In this document: positions 1 through 8,204 of the stretch, piece by piece | How positions within the stretch are numbered: position 1 is the first letter of the stretch | Layout of the letters: each line of letters starts with the position of its first letter | Origin: Cupriavidus basilensis | GTDB taxonomy: Bacteria; Pseudomonadota; Gammaproteobacteria; Burkholderiales; Burkholderiaceae | Assembly: GCF_008801925.2 (NCBI RefSeq) | Contig: NZ_CP062804.1 | Span: 2,604,001-2,668,000, forward strand | Reading direction: 5' to 3' | DNA length: 64,000 nt | The notes under the pieces: model-generated | Seen by the model: only the letters and a program-made list of their open reading frames with translations | The model's database searches: none | What the model was told of the DNA's origin: nothing | Made by a program: the position numbers and the translations under genes

Positions 1-1
1 C

Positions 2-235
2 GCGATGCTCGGCGACCGCCGGCTCGCCGATGTGCGTCGCCTGGCATTGCCATCGCAAGCGCTGGGTGACGGCACCTGGCCGCTCAATGTCGTGACGCGC
101 GAAGCGCTGCGGCTGTGCATCGCGCCGCCCTCCCGCCTGCGTCTCTGCGGCGCGGTGCCGGCGGCATGGCTGGCACCGTCCGACAGCCCGCTCTGCGTGC
201 CGCTCGATGCCGTCCGCGCGGAGGATGCGTCATGA
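2..235 (+). CDS. 3' end of a secretion/pilus-assembly gene (partial)
   Basis: The reading frame is open from the window edge and stops with a TGA that overlaps the next gene's ATG (ATGA arrangement), so this is the last roughly 77 codons of an upstream gene in the same operon. The fragment has no motif I recognise. By its place before PilN/PilO/PilP-like genes it could be the end of a PilM- or GspL-like cytoplasmic component, but that is inference from order only. Confidence 0.55.
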   Translation, partial: AMLGDRRLADVRRLALPSQALGDGTWPLNVVTREALRLCIAPPSRLRLCGAVPAAWLAPSDSPLCVPLDAVRAEDAS

Positions 236-831
236 AGCCCGTTCGGATCGACTTCGCACCGCCGACGCTCTACCGCTCGCTTGCGCTGGCGCGGCCGGTG
301 ACGTGGCTGGCCGTCGCGGCCGGCCTGGCGTTGTGCATCGGCGCAGCGGTAATGGCCCAGCGCAGCGCCATGCAGGCCAGTCATTGGGAAGCGAAGCGCC
401 AGGCGGCCATTGTGCAGCATGCGCCCAGCCCGGCGCGCGCCACCACGCAACCCATTCCTGCCGGGCAGGCCACGGCCGTAAACGCCATGGTCGCGCGGCT
501 CAATGTGCCGTGGCGCGACCTGTTCCGGTCGATCGAGTCGGCCACCACTGGCGAGCGCATCGCCCTGCTCGAAATCACGCCGGACCCCGCGCGGCACACG
601 CTCAAGGGCACGGCTGAGGCCCGCAACAGCGAGGACATGCTGGCCTACATGACGCGGCTTGCGGCACAACCGTTCTTTACCAACGCCACGCTGACCAGTC
701 ACGAGATCAATCTGCAGGACCCTAACCGCCCACTGCGCTTCCAGTTCGCCGCGCAATGGCGCGACGTCCTCACCGAGGCCGCCGCCGGGCCGGTGACCGT
801 CTCGGCCACCGTGGCCGGGAGGCAGCCATGA
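232..831 (+). CDS. PilN/GspL-like inner-membrane assembly protein
   Basis: A 199-residue protein with a short cytoplasmic N-terminus, one membrane segment near residues 22-43 (rich in A, L, V and G) and a periplasmic remainder. That is the PilN/GspL C-terminal architecture of type IV pilus and type II secretion platforms. The start is the ATG overlapping the upstream stop; the stop overlaps the next ATG by four bases, so translation is probably coupled. Position between an upstream operon member and a PilO-like gene supports the call. Sequence identity to characterised PilN is not obvious, so the family assignment is from topology and context. Confidence 0.6.
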   Translation: MKPVRIDFAPPTLYRSLALARPVTWLAVAAGLALCIGAAVMAQRSAMQASHWEAKRQAAIVQHAPSPARATTQPIPAGQATAVNAMVARLNVPWRDLFRSIESATTGERIALLEITPDPARHTLKGTAEARNSEDMLAYMTRLAAQPFFTNATLTSHEINLQDPNRPLRFQFAAQWRDVLTEAAAGPVTVSATVAGRQP

Positions 832-1493
832 ACCTGATGCCGATCCGCCGCGCGGGCCTGCATCTGGCCCTGCTCGCCAGCCGCACGCCACCGCTCGCCG
901 CAGTGGCCACCGTGCTGTGCATCGGCGCGGCAGTGGCATGGGCATGGTGGATGCCGCATGCGCGGCAGGCGGCCACGCAGGCCGAGGCCACCCTGCGGCG
1001 CGCCGTTGCCGATGCCCGGCGCAACGGCGCCCGGCAGGAGCAGGCCTTGCGCAACGCGCCGCAGACCAGGCTCGCCGATTTCTACGCGGTGCTGGGCGAT
1101 GCGCGGCGCACCGAGCTGCCGCTGGAAACGCTGTTCGCGCTGGCCAACGCCAATGGCCTGCAACTGGACAAGGGTGAATACAAGCGCAGCTATGACAGCC
1201 AGAGCCGCGTCTACAGCTATCAGGCACTGTTTCCGGTCAAGGGCTCGTACGTGGCGATCCGCCGCTTCTGCGAAGCCGCGCTGCGCGCGCTCCCGTATGC
1301 ATCGCTCGATGAAATCGCGTTCCGGCGCGAGGGCGTCGCCAACGGTCAGCTGGAAGGCCGCCTGCGCTTCACGTTTCATCTCGCGCAGACGAGCGAGCCG
1401 AATAGCGTAGAGACGCGCCCCGAGCGCGAATCGGCAACCCCGGCCGTCGATGCCACGCCCGGCATCGTCGCCATGCAGGAGGTGCGGCCATGA
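828..1493 (+). CDS. PilO/GspM-like inner-membrane assembly protein
   Basis: A 221-residue protein with a single N-terminal membrane segment (about residues 23-42, ending in Trp-Ala-Trp-Trp). It is followed by an alanine/arginine-rich helical region and a compact periplasmic domain, as in PilO/GspM. It overlaps its neighbours on both sides through ATGA junctions. In this family the protein pairs with PilN/GspL in the inner-membrane platform. The call rests on topology, length and gene order. Confidence 0.6.
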   Translation: MNLMPIRRAGLHLALLASRTPPLAAVATVLCIGAAVAWAWWMPHARQAATQAEATLRRAVADARRNGARQEQALRNAPQTRLADFYAVLGDARRTELPLETLFALANANGLQLDKGEYKRSYDSQSRVYSYQALFPVKGSYVAIRRFCEAALRALPYASLDEIAFRREGVANGQLEGRLRFTFHLAQTSEPNSVETRPERESATPAVDATPGIVAMQEVRP

Positions 1494-2041
1494 AGCCCCG
1501 CCTGCTGATACTCGGTGGTGCGCTGGCCATCACCGTGGTGCTGGCGATCCTGGCGAACCGCGACCCCGCCGGCGCAGTCGTGGCTGCGGTGGAACGTGGG
1601 CCCGCCAGCGCTCAGCGCGAGCGGCCAACTGCCGCCGTCGCCACGGCCCAGGCACCGGGGCCGGCCACAGACGCGGGTCCGGCCGAGATTGCCGCGCTGC
1701 GCGACCGCAACGAACTGCTTGGCGGCGATGCACAGGGTCCGGCGTCGCTGTTTGCCAGCCATAACTGGACGCCCGCGCCACCGCCGCCGCCACCGGCGCC
1801 CGTGGTGGCCGGCCCGCCGCCAACGCCCACCGCACCGCCGCTGCCTTTCACCTATCTCGGGAAGAAGCTCGAGAACGGCAAATGGGAAGCCTATCTCGCC
1901 CGGGGCGGCGAGACCTACGTGGTCCACGAACAAAGCGTGCTTGATGGCCAGTATCGAGCCGAGGCCATCACATCGAACACGCTCACGTTGACGTACCTGC
2001 CGCTCAGGCAGACGCAGCGTCTTGCTATCGGGGGGGAATGA
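1490..2041 (+). CDS. PilP/GspC-like periplasmic linker protein
   Basis: A 183-residue protein: N-terminal membrane anchor (residues 1-20), a flexible linker rich in Pro and Ala with a run of prolines near residues 97-120, then a small beta-type domain starting at a Pro-Phe-Thr-Tyr-Leu-Gly motif (about residue 121). Such a domain after a proline linker is typical of PilP/GspC HR domains that contact the secretin. It lies directly before the secretin with an ATGA overlap, as pilP precedes pilQ. Function is inferred from domain layout and position. Confidence 0.65.
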   Translation: MKPRLLILGGALAITVVLAILANRDPAGAVVAAVERGPASAQRERPTAAVATAQAPGPATDAGPAEIAALRDRNELLGGDAQGPASLFASHNWTPAPPPPPPAPVVAGPPPTPTAPPLPFTYLGKKLENGKWEAYLARGGETYVVHEQSVLDGQYRAEAITSNTLTLTYLPLRQTQRLAIGGE

Positions 2042-4479
2042 TCATGACTGCCATCGCACAAGGCAACAACGGGGGCGCGCGCCTGCGGCGCTTGTGCGGT
2101 GCCGCCCTGGCCGCGGCGGCGTTGCTGCTTGGCGGTTGCGCCGCGCAGAAGGCCTACCAGACGGGGCAGGATCTCGCCGCCGAAGGCCGCAACGAAGAAG
2201 CGATGGCCAAGTACCAGGAAGCGCTGCAAATCGATCCGAACGATGTGCGCTACAAAGTCGGCTATGTGCGGGCCAAGGAACTGACCACGGCGGCCTACAA
2301 CCAGCGCGCGGACCGCGAAGCCGCCGGCGGCAATGCCCAGATCGCCGAGGCCCTGTATCGCCGCGTGCTGACGATCGACCGTGGCAACGAGCGCGCCAGC
2401 GCCGGCCTGCGCGCGCTCGATGCCGCCCGCCGTGCGGCCAAGCCGGCAGCGAAGGTGGCGCCGACTGCCGCTGCGGCTGCGCTGGCCATCGAGAGCACGC
2501 CAAAGCGCGCGCCCTCGATGCTGGCCGCCGCGTACAAGATGCCGATTTCGATCGAGTTCCGCGATGTCACGCTCAAGCAGCTGTTCGAAGTGGTGTCGCG
2601 CTCGTCGGGCCTGAACTTCCTGTTCGACAAGGACGTGCGCACCGACCAGAAGGCTACCGTGTACCTGAAGAACAGCACCGTGGAGGCCGTGGTGTTCTAC
2701 ACGCTGCTGACCAACCAGCTTGAACAGCAGGTGCTCAACGACAACACGGTGCTGATCTATCCGAACACACCGAACAAGATCAAGGACTATCAGGAGCTCA
2801 TGGTGCGCAGCTACCATCTGGCGAATGCCGATGCCAAGATGGTTGCGAACACGCTGAAGACGATCCTCAAGACGCGCGATGTGGTCGTCGACGACAAGCT
2901 CAACATGCTGATCGTGCGCGACAGCCCCGAGGCGATCCGGCTCGCTTCGCGCCTGATCTCGCTGCATGACGTGCCCGAGCCCGAAGTCATGCTCGAAGTG
3001 GAAATCCTCGAAGTCAAACGGGATCGACTGGTCAACCTTGGCGTGGCGTGGCCCGACAGCCTGAGCCTGACGCCGATCCCGTCGGTCGCCGGCGGACTGC
3101 TGACACTGCGCGACCTGACCCACCTGACCAGTTCCACGGTGGCAGCCGGTATCGGCCCGCTCACGATCAATGCTGGCGCCACCGAATCATCGGCCAGGCT
3201 ACTGGCCAATCCGCGCATCCGCGCGCGCAACCACGAGAAGGCCAAGATCCTGATCGGTGACCGCGTGCCACTGATCACCACCACGTCCACCGCCACGGGC
3301 TTTGCGTCGGAGTCCGTGAACTATATCGACGTGGGCCTGAAGCTCGATGTTGAACCCGCCGTCCACCTGGACAACGACGTGGCGATCAAGGTAGCCCTCG
3401 AAGTCAGCAACATCGTCAACACCGTGACCACCAAGTCGGGGTCGGTGGCGTACCAGATCGGCACGCGCACGGCCAGCACGGTGCTGCGACTGCGCGATGG
3501 CGAGAACCAGGTGCTGGCCGGCCTGATCAGCGACGAAGACCGGCGCAATGCCAAGAAGATTCCAGGGCTCGGCGACCTGCCGATATTGAGCCGGCTGTTC
3601 GGCAGCTCGGCGGATGAAAAGCAGAACACCGAGATCGTACTGTCGATCACGCCGCGCCTGGTCCGCAATATCGAACGTCCCGAGACGTCGCTGACCGAAT
3701 TCTCCGCCGGCACCGAGAACAGCCTGCGGCTGCGTCCCGACGAGATGATCGTCCCGGGCGCACGGGCGCCGCTGGTGGCGATCAACGGCAGCCCGGCACC
3801 GGCCGCGCAGCAGCCCATCGCCGTTCCGGCCGCAAACCCTGCGGCACCCGCCGCGGTGACCGCTCAGGGTCCGCGCACCTCGATGCCGTCGGTGCGCGGC
3901 GGCAGGGCCGTGGCGGCGGCACCGGCTCCCGCGTCCGCGCAGATGATCCAGGTCGTTGCCCCGGCGCCGCAGACGCCGGCTGCCGAAGCCGCGATGCCGT
4001 CCGGGGACGCACCCGCCCCACCGCCGGCACCGCCAGCCGAACCCGAAGCCGCCATCGGCGGTGGCAGCGCGCAACTGAGCTGGGACGGCGTGCAGCAGTT
4101 GAAGGTTGGCGACACCTTCACCCTGCAACTGGCCATGCAGTCGGCGCAGGCCGTGACCAGCGTGCCGGTGGCCATCACCTATGATCAGAAGGTGTTCCAG
4201 GCCAGCGATGTGGTGGAAGGCAGCTTCCTGCGCCAGGGCGGTGCGCCGACGAGCTTCACGAGCAAGGTCGATGCCGGCGGGCAATTGCTGATTACCGGCA
4301 CGCGCACCGACAACAGTGGGGCCAGCGGCAACGGCAGCTTCGCCAGCATCCATTTCCGCGCGCTCGCGCCGGCCAATGCGTCGGCCATCCAGGTACTGGC
4401 CGCCGCGCCTGTCGGCATCAAGGGGGCCGCCGTGTCCGCACGGGCACCCGCGCCCCATGTGGTGCAGGTGCAGCCCTGA
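2038..4479 (+). CDS. secretin (GspD/PilQ/MshL-like) lipoprotein with TPRs and C-terminal cohesin-like domain
   Basis: An 813-residue outer-membrane secretin. It has a signal peptide ending in a lipobox (Leu-Gly-Gly-Cys, Cys34), TPR-like repeats over about residues 40-130, a secretin N0/STN-type domain around 165-235, an N1-type domain, and the conserved secretin C-domain at roughly 310-550 (multimer pore). An Ala/Pro-rich linker (about 570-670) leads to a beta-rich domain resembling cohesin modules, a fusion known in some GspD-like proteins. A G-rich Shine-Dalgarno precedes the ATGATC start; a second ATG lies two codons on. It is the centre of the operon and presumably the exit channel for the pseudopilins encoded downstream. 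Confidence 0.88.
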   Translation: MIMTAIAQGNNGGARLRRLCGAALAAAALLLGGCAAQKAYQTGQDLAAEGRNEEAMAKYQEALQIDPNDVRYKVGYVRAKELTTAAYNQRADREAAGGNAQIAEALYRRVLTIDRGNERASAGLRALDAARRAAKPAAKVAPTAAAAALAIESTPKRAPSMLAAAYKMPISIEFRDVTLKQLFEVVSRSSGLNFLFDKDVRTDQKATVYLKNSTVEAVVFYTLLTNQLEQQVLNDNTVLIYPNTPNKIKDYQELMVRSYHLANADAKMVANTLKTILKTRDVVVDDKLNMLIVRDSPEAIRLASRLISLHDVPEPEVMLEVEILEVKRDRLVNLGVAWPDSLSLTPIPSVAGGLLTLRDLTHLTSSTVAAGIGPLTINAGATESSARLLANPRIRARNHEKAKILIGDRVPLITTTSTATGFASESVNYIDVGLKLDVEPAVHLDNDVAIKVALEVSNIVNTVTTKSGSVAYQIGTRTASTVLRLRDGENQVLAGLISDEDRRNAKKIPGLGDLPILSRLFGSSADEKQNTEIVLSITPRLVRNIERPETSLTEFSAGTENSLRLRPDEMIVPGARAPLVAINGSPAPAAQQPIAVPAANPAAPAAVTAQGPRTSMPSVRGGRAVAAAPAPASAQMIQVVAPAPQTPAAEAAMPSGDAPAPPPAPPAEPEAAIGGGSAQLSWDGVQQLKVGDTFTLQLAMQSAQAVTSVPVAITYDQKVFQASDVVEGSFLRQGGAPTSFTSKVDAGGQLLITGTRTDNSGASGNGSFASIHFRALAPANASAIQVLAAAPVGIKGAAVSARAPAPHVVQVQP

Positions 4480-4493
4480 ACGCCGAGATCCGC

Positions 4494-4979
4494 ATGCACA
4501 CCGTCCCCAAGCGCCCGCGCGGATTCACCCTGATCGAGCTGCTCGTCACGCTGGCCATCCTGGGCGTGCTGGCCACGCTGACCGTGCCGCTCGCGCAAGT
4601 GGCGATGCAGCGCACCCAGGAGCAGCAGTTGCGGCATGCCTTGCGCGAGGTCCGCAATGCGATCGATGCCTACAAGCGCGCGAGCGACGAAGGCCGCATT
4701 CCGAAGCCGCCCGGCGCCACCGGCTACCCGAGGGATCTCGACCTGCTCGTCGAAGGCGTGGTGGACCAGCGCAGCCCGACGCGCGCCAAGCTCTACTTCC
4801 TGCGCCGCGTGCCGCGCGACCCGCTGGCGAGCGATCCGACCCAGCCCGAAGCCGCCACCTGGGGCAAGCGCAGCTACGCCAGCGAAGCCACCGCGCCGCA
4901 GGAGGGCGAGGACGTCTACGACATCTTCAGCCGTTCGACGCAGATCGGGCTGAACGGCGTGCCCTACGCGAAATGGTGA
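4494..4979 (+). CDS. type II secretion pseudopilin, GspG-like
   Basis: A 161-residue prepilin-like protein. After a short basic leader comes the prepilin peptidase site Arg-Gly-Phe-Thr-Leu-Ile-Glu with Glu at +5, then a hydrophobic helix of about 20 residues. The C-terminal half carries the GspG-type pattern with Tyr-Pro-Arg-Asp-Leu and Val-Pro-Arg-Asp-Pro segments and a 'YDIFS' end. The major pseudopilin of a type II-like system would be processed by a prepilin peptidase not encoded in this window. It lies 14 bases after the secretin stop. Confidence 0.88.
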   Translation: MHTVPKRPRGFTLIELLVTLAILGVLATLTVPLAQVAMQRTQEQQLRHALREVRNAIDAYKRASDEGRIPKPPGATGYPRDLDLLVEGVVDQRSPTRAKLYFLRRVPRDPLASDPTQPEAATWGKRSYASEATAPQEGEDVYDIFSRSTQIGLNGVPYAKW

Positions 4980-4984
4980 CTCCG

Positions 4985-5404
4985 ATGCCCATGCCCATGC
5001 CCAGCCGTCGCCTTCGCCCCCTTCACCGCCTTCGCCAAACGCGCGGCTTCACGCTGGTGGAACTGCTGGTGGTGCTGGCCATCGTGGCGCTGTTGCTGAC
5101 GCTGGCGGTCCCGCGCTACTTCCACAGCATCGACCAGGCGCGCGAGACGATCCTGATCGACAACCTGGCCACCGTGCGCTCGACCATCGACAAGTTCTAT
5201 GGCGACACCGGACGCTATCCCGACTCGCTCGAAGAACTCGTCGAGAAGAAGTACCTGCGCACGCTGCCGTTCGATCCCGTGGCCAACAGCAGCACCGCGT
5301 GGGTCCTGATTCCCCCCGACGATGCGGGCCGTGGCCGTGTCTACGACCTGCGCAGCGGCGCGGGCGGCAGCGGGCGCAGTGGCACCCCGTTCGTGGAGCG
5401 CTAG
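4985..5404 (+). CDS. second GspG-like pseudopilin
   Basis: About 139 residues with a type III prepilin leader (Arg-Gly-Phe-Thr-Leu-Val-Glu) followed by a leucine/valine-rich helix and a short globular domain with 'YPDSLEELV' and 'LPFDPV' elements of the GspG family. I chose the ATG at 4985, with a GGTGA 5 bases upstream; an ATG at 4973 overlapping the previous stop is also possible. The leader begins with an unusual Met-Pro repeat. It presumably co-assembles with the preceding pseudopilin. Confidence 0.82.
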   Translation: MPMPMPSRRLRPLHRLRQTRGFTLVELLVVLAIVALLLTLAVPRYFHSIDQARETILIDNLATVRSTIDKFYGDTGRYPDSLEELVEKKYLRTLPFDPVANSSTAWVLIPPDDAGRGRVYDLRSGAGGSGRSGTPFVER

Positions 5405-5986
5405 ATGGCACGATACAGCGCGCGCGTTGCGGGATTCACCTACGTTGGCGTGGTCCTGATGATGGCCGTGCTGGGGCTGGCCGCCGTGGCCACCGTGCGG
5501 CTTGGCGCCATCGTGGAGCGACGAGCCGCCGAGGAAGAACTGCTGGCCATCGGCAACGAGTTCCGCGATGCGTTCATCAGCTATGCCAATGCCACGCCAC
5601 CGGGCCTGCCGCGCACACCGTCCAGTCTCCAGGCGCTGCTGAAGGACCCGCGCTTTCCCGAACCACGCCGCCACCTGCGCCGGATCTACCCCGATCCGCT
5701 GACCGGCGACGATGCATGGGCGACCGTCGCGGCGATACCGGGCCCCGGCATCATGGGCGTCTACAGCACCGCCGGGGGCAAGCCGATCAAGATCGGCAAC
5801 TTCGACCTGCGCTTCCAGGATTTCGACGGCAAGACCAGCTACACGGACTGGAAATTCATGGCGCCACCGGAAGTCATTACGCCGGCAGGCAAGGCCGCAC
5901 CGCTTGCGGGTGCCTTGCCGCAACAACAGCCGCAACAACAGCCGCAGCCGCAGTTGCAGCCACCACGTCCCGGAGTATCGCGATGA
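5405..5986 (+). CDS. prepilin-like protein with divergent cleavage site
   Basis: A 193-residue protein with an N-terminal Gly-Phe-Thr-Tyr-Val-Gly motif and a hydrophobic helix. It resembles the prepilin signal but lacks the usual Glu at +5 (Gly is there instead), so it is a minor pseudopilin or a pilin-like accessory protein. The C-terminus is a Gln/Pro-rich tail (about residues 168-190). Its ATG starts immediately after the previous stop and its own stop overlaps the next ATG. Confidence 0.7.
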   Translation: MARYSARVAGFTYVGVVLMMAVLGLAAVATVRLGAIVERRAAEEELLAIGNEFRDAFISYANATPPGLPRTPSSLQALLKDPRFPEPRRHLRRIYPDPLTGDDAWATVAAIPGPGIMGVYSTAGGKPIKIGNFDLRFQDFDGKTSYTDWKFMAPPEVITPAGKAAPLAGALPQQQPQQQPQPQLQPPRPGVSR

Positions 5987-6471
5987 GACGCGCCATCGCA
6001 ACATCGCTTGCGACGCTGCTTGCGGCACTGGCTGGCAACCCTGCCACTGCGCAGACGCTGGCCGGGCAGACCTGGATCGTCGGGCTGCCCTGCGACCAGG
6101 TATCGGTGCAGACCGTGATCGACAACCAGCCGCAGCAAATCATCGGCATCGCCTGCCGGCAACCCGACGACCACTGGCTGTTCGTCGACACCGCGCCGGT
6201 TGCGGTCAGCCTGTTCGGGCCAGTCGGGAACAAGAGCGGCAACGCAAGCGATGGCGCGGCGGAAGCTGGCGCCCCGCCGGTGACGTTCGGTCTGCAATCG
6301 CCGTTCGGTTACCGGGACTGGCTGCGCGCGGCACCGCAGCGCCAGCCGAAGGGCGCCCGGCCGTACGGTCAGAACACTCAGAACAGTCAGAACAGTCAGA
6401 ACAAACGGTATGGCCAGAGCGACCGCTATGGCGCGAAGCCGCAGGCGCCCCGCAAGTACTCGCCGCCATGA
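5983..6471 (+). CDS. small exported protein, last gene of the secretion/pilus operon
   Basis: A 162-residue protein with a cleavable signal peptide (Arg-Arg start, hydrophobic core, Ala-Thr-Ala-Gln cleavage region near residue 23). A compact domain with two cysteines is followed by a hydrophilic C-terminus containing Asn-Ser-Gln repeats. The DNA for that tail has a short direct repeat (CAGAACAGT type, about 6367-6402). I do not recognise a family. The ATGA overlap with the preceding gene places it in the operon, and an inverted repeat resembling a terminator follows. Confidence 0.65.
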   Translation: MRRAIATSLATLLAALAGNPATAQTLAGQTWIVGLPCDQVSVQTVIDNQPQQIIGIACRQPDDHWLFVDTAPVAVSLFGPVGNKSGNASDGAAEAGAPPVTFGLQSPFGYRDWLRAAPQRQPKGARPYGQNTQNSQNSQNKRYGQSDRYGAKPQAPRKYSPP

Positions 6472-6516
6472 GACCGACAAACCATGAGACCCACGAACCA
6501 TGAGCTCGACCAAAGA

Positions 6517-6543
6517 AAAGCGCGACCCCGCGGATCGCGCTTT
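6517..6543. terminator. bidirectional terminator-like hairpin
   Basis: A 9-bp perfect stem AAAGCGCGA/TCGCGCTTT with a 9-base loop lies between two convergent genes. The A and T ends give short T tracts on either strand, fitting a shared terminator. Confidence 0.7.
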
Positions 6544-6578
6544 GCACAACATGACGACGCTCCTGCAACCTGTACTGG

Positions 6579-7808
6579 CTAATTGTCCCGCTTGATACGA
6601 CTCGCGATGATGATATTGCCCGACGTCCTGCCCTTCACTTCGAGCCGCATGCCGACAGCGAGATCTCCGGCGCCGCGCGGCAGCGTGGCGTTGTCGAAGA
6701 CCGTTTCGCTGCTCCATTGCACACGCAGGCCGCCGACGTTTACCGAGAAGATCTGCGCGGTGCGGTCGATCGACACGATGTTAGCGTGGATCTCGTTAGC
6801 CTCGTTCGCCTGCTGGCGCTCGTCTTCGACGTTGACGTCGGCCGCCACGAGCACGCCGCTGCTGACCGTGCCCTTGACCTCGACCCGCGCGCCCACGACC
6901 GGCGTGCCGCGCACCGTGGCCGTCGACGGCACCGTCACGCGCAAGCCGGAGAGGTCGAAGTCCGTCGCCGAACGCAGCGCCGTGACCACGCCTTCCAGTT
7001 CCGCGCGCTGGCCCTGCACCACGGCAGGCACCAGCGTCGTGCCACGCACACGGGTCGCGGTGATCGCGGTCGGCCCGGTCTGCGTGCCTTTCACGCGTAC
7101 CACGCCGCCGTTGGCGATGCCCGATGGCAGGTTGTCGAGCACGGCCGGCGTGTACTGCACCGTGATGCCGTTGATCGTGAAACTGCTGGCACCGGCGTTG
7201 CGCACGATGCCGGTGAGCCGGATTTCCGTTCCGGGCGACTTGCGCTCGACCCGCGTCGCCTTCACGCTCGTGCCGTTGGCATCGGGCAGGCCGTGGACCT
7301 CGACGATGTCGTTGACGGCCAGGCCCGACAGTCCGCTGAAGCTGTTGTGGCCATCGAAGACGGTCGACGGCGCGACAGTGATGGCCACGCCGAGCACCAC
7401 GAAGCTGCCGCCCGAACTATTGATCGATGCCACCGGGCCCTGCACGAAGCTGCGCGAGGCGATCGCGGTGGCGCGGCCGGTCGGGCCGTCGTTGTCGCGC
7501 GCGCCCTGCACTTCCACGACCATGCCAAGGCGCAGGTCGTCGGCACCGGCATTGGGGTTGTCATCGAGCGTGTTGACGGCGCCGCTGTTGTCGATGCGCA
7601 CGCCGTTGACGAAGATGCTCCCAAAGCCGGTGATCGGCCCGCTGAAGGCGGTGGGCGACGTAGTGGCGGCGGGCGTGGCCGGCGCGGCCGGCGTGCTGTC
7701 GCCCCCTCCGCCGCCGCAGGCCGCAAGCCATACGGCCAGCGCGACGGCGGCGGCCATCTTTGATGCAGGCCCCGTCATCGGGTATCGAACTGCGGCACTG
7801 GTCGTCAT
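6579..7808 (-). CDS. DUF5666-type lipoprotein
   Basis: A 409-residue secreted lipoprotein: signal peptide with lipobox Leu-Ala-Ala-Cys followed by a glycine run, then repeated small beta-barrel (OB-like) modules. The modules carry patterns such as 'GPITGFGSIFVNG', 'LGMVVEVQG', 'ARVEVKG' and 'GMRLEVKG', typical of DUF5666. Start chosen at the ATG with GGAG 8 bases upstream; a longer frame exists but includes a non-conserved leader. Function unknown; members are predicted envelope proteins. It is convergent with the secretion operon. Confidence 0.82.
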   Translation of the reverse strand: MTTSAAVRYPMTGPASKMAAAVALAVWLAACGGGGGDSTPAAPATPAATTSPTAFSGPITGFGSIFVNGVRIDNSGAVNTLDDNPNAGADDLRLGMVVEVQGARDNDGPTGRATAIASRSFVQGPVASINSSGGSFVVLGVAITVAPSTVFDGHNSFSGLSGLAVNDIVEVHGLPDANGTSVKATRVERKSPGTEIRLTGIVRNAGASSFTINGITVQYTPAVLDNLPSGIANGGVVRVKGTQTGPTAITATRVRGTTLVPAVVQGQRAELEGVVTALRSATDFDLSGLRVTVPSTATVRGTPVVGARVEVKGTVSSGVLVAADVNVEDERQQANEANEIHANIVSIDRTAQIFSVNVGGLRVQWSSETVFDNATLPRGAGDLAVGMRLEVKGRTSGNIIIASRIKRDN

Positions 7809-7898
7809 GATCTGCACTCCTTGCTGTCGCGGGTTGCCCGTCTGCCACGGCGCGCCAGAGGCTCCCGTGCGCCGCATGCATGCTGCTGCCATGCCAAG

Positions 7899-7941
7899 AA
7901 AAAGCCCCGTAGCACCTGGGGGAGGCAAGCGCTATGGGGGC
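7899..7941 (-). terminator. hairpin with T-run in the leader of the DUF5666 gene (possible attenuator)
   Basis: On the minus strand GCCCCCATAGC pairs with GCTACGGGGC and is followed by TTTTTC. It looks like an intrinsic terminator but sits about 90 bases upstream of a minus-strand start. The gene beyond it is divergent, so it can only act on this leader: either attenuation or a fortuitous hairpin. Confidence 0.45.
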
Positions 7942-8204
7942 GGCGATCCGGCGCCGCCCTGGGATGCCCGGAGGCCGATATCGCACGAAGCCGCTGCTAT
8001 CGCATCCGTGCAAAGGCGCCGTACTGGCCTGCCTGCCGAGGGCCTTGCGCTCCGGATAGGGCTTTGTACTGACTATACGCGGCGGCCCTCGCGTCCGACA
8101 CGGCCGGTGCGCGCGACTTTGGCGCGGCGATGGTCCGGACCGAATCCGACGATGGTCCATAGGTTTTCCACACTTGCATTGCTAGGCTTTGAGGGAGCGT
8201 CATC
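7942..8204. other. intergenic region between divergent genes
   Basis: With the leader to 7809, this is about 400 bases between divergent starts. A TACTGACTATAC stretch near 8065-8076 could hold a -10 element, but I see no convincing -35. No coding sequence is evident. Confidence 0.3.

Noticed and set aside
381..1379. Long minus-strand open frames opposite the pilus/secretion genes
   Set aside because: They mirror the GC-rich third-codon pattern of the plus-strand genes and lack motifs; the plus-strand operon overlaps perfectly.
1915..4458. Minus-strand frames of 400 codons over the secretin gene
   Set aside because: His/Arg-rich products typical of antisense shadows in GC-rich DNA.
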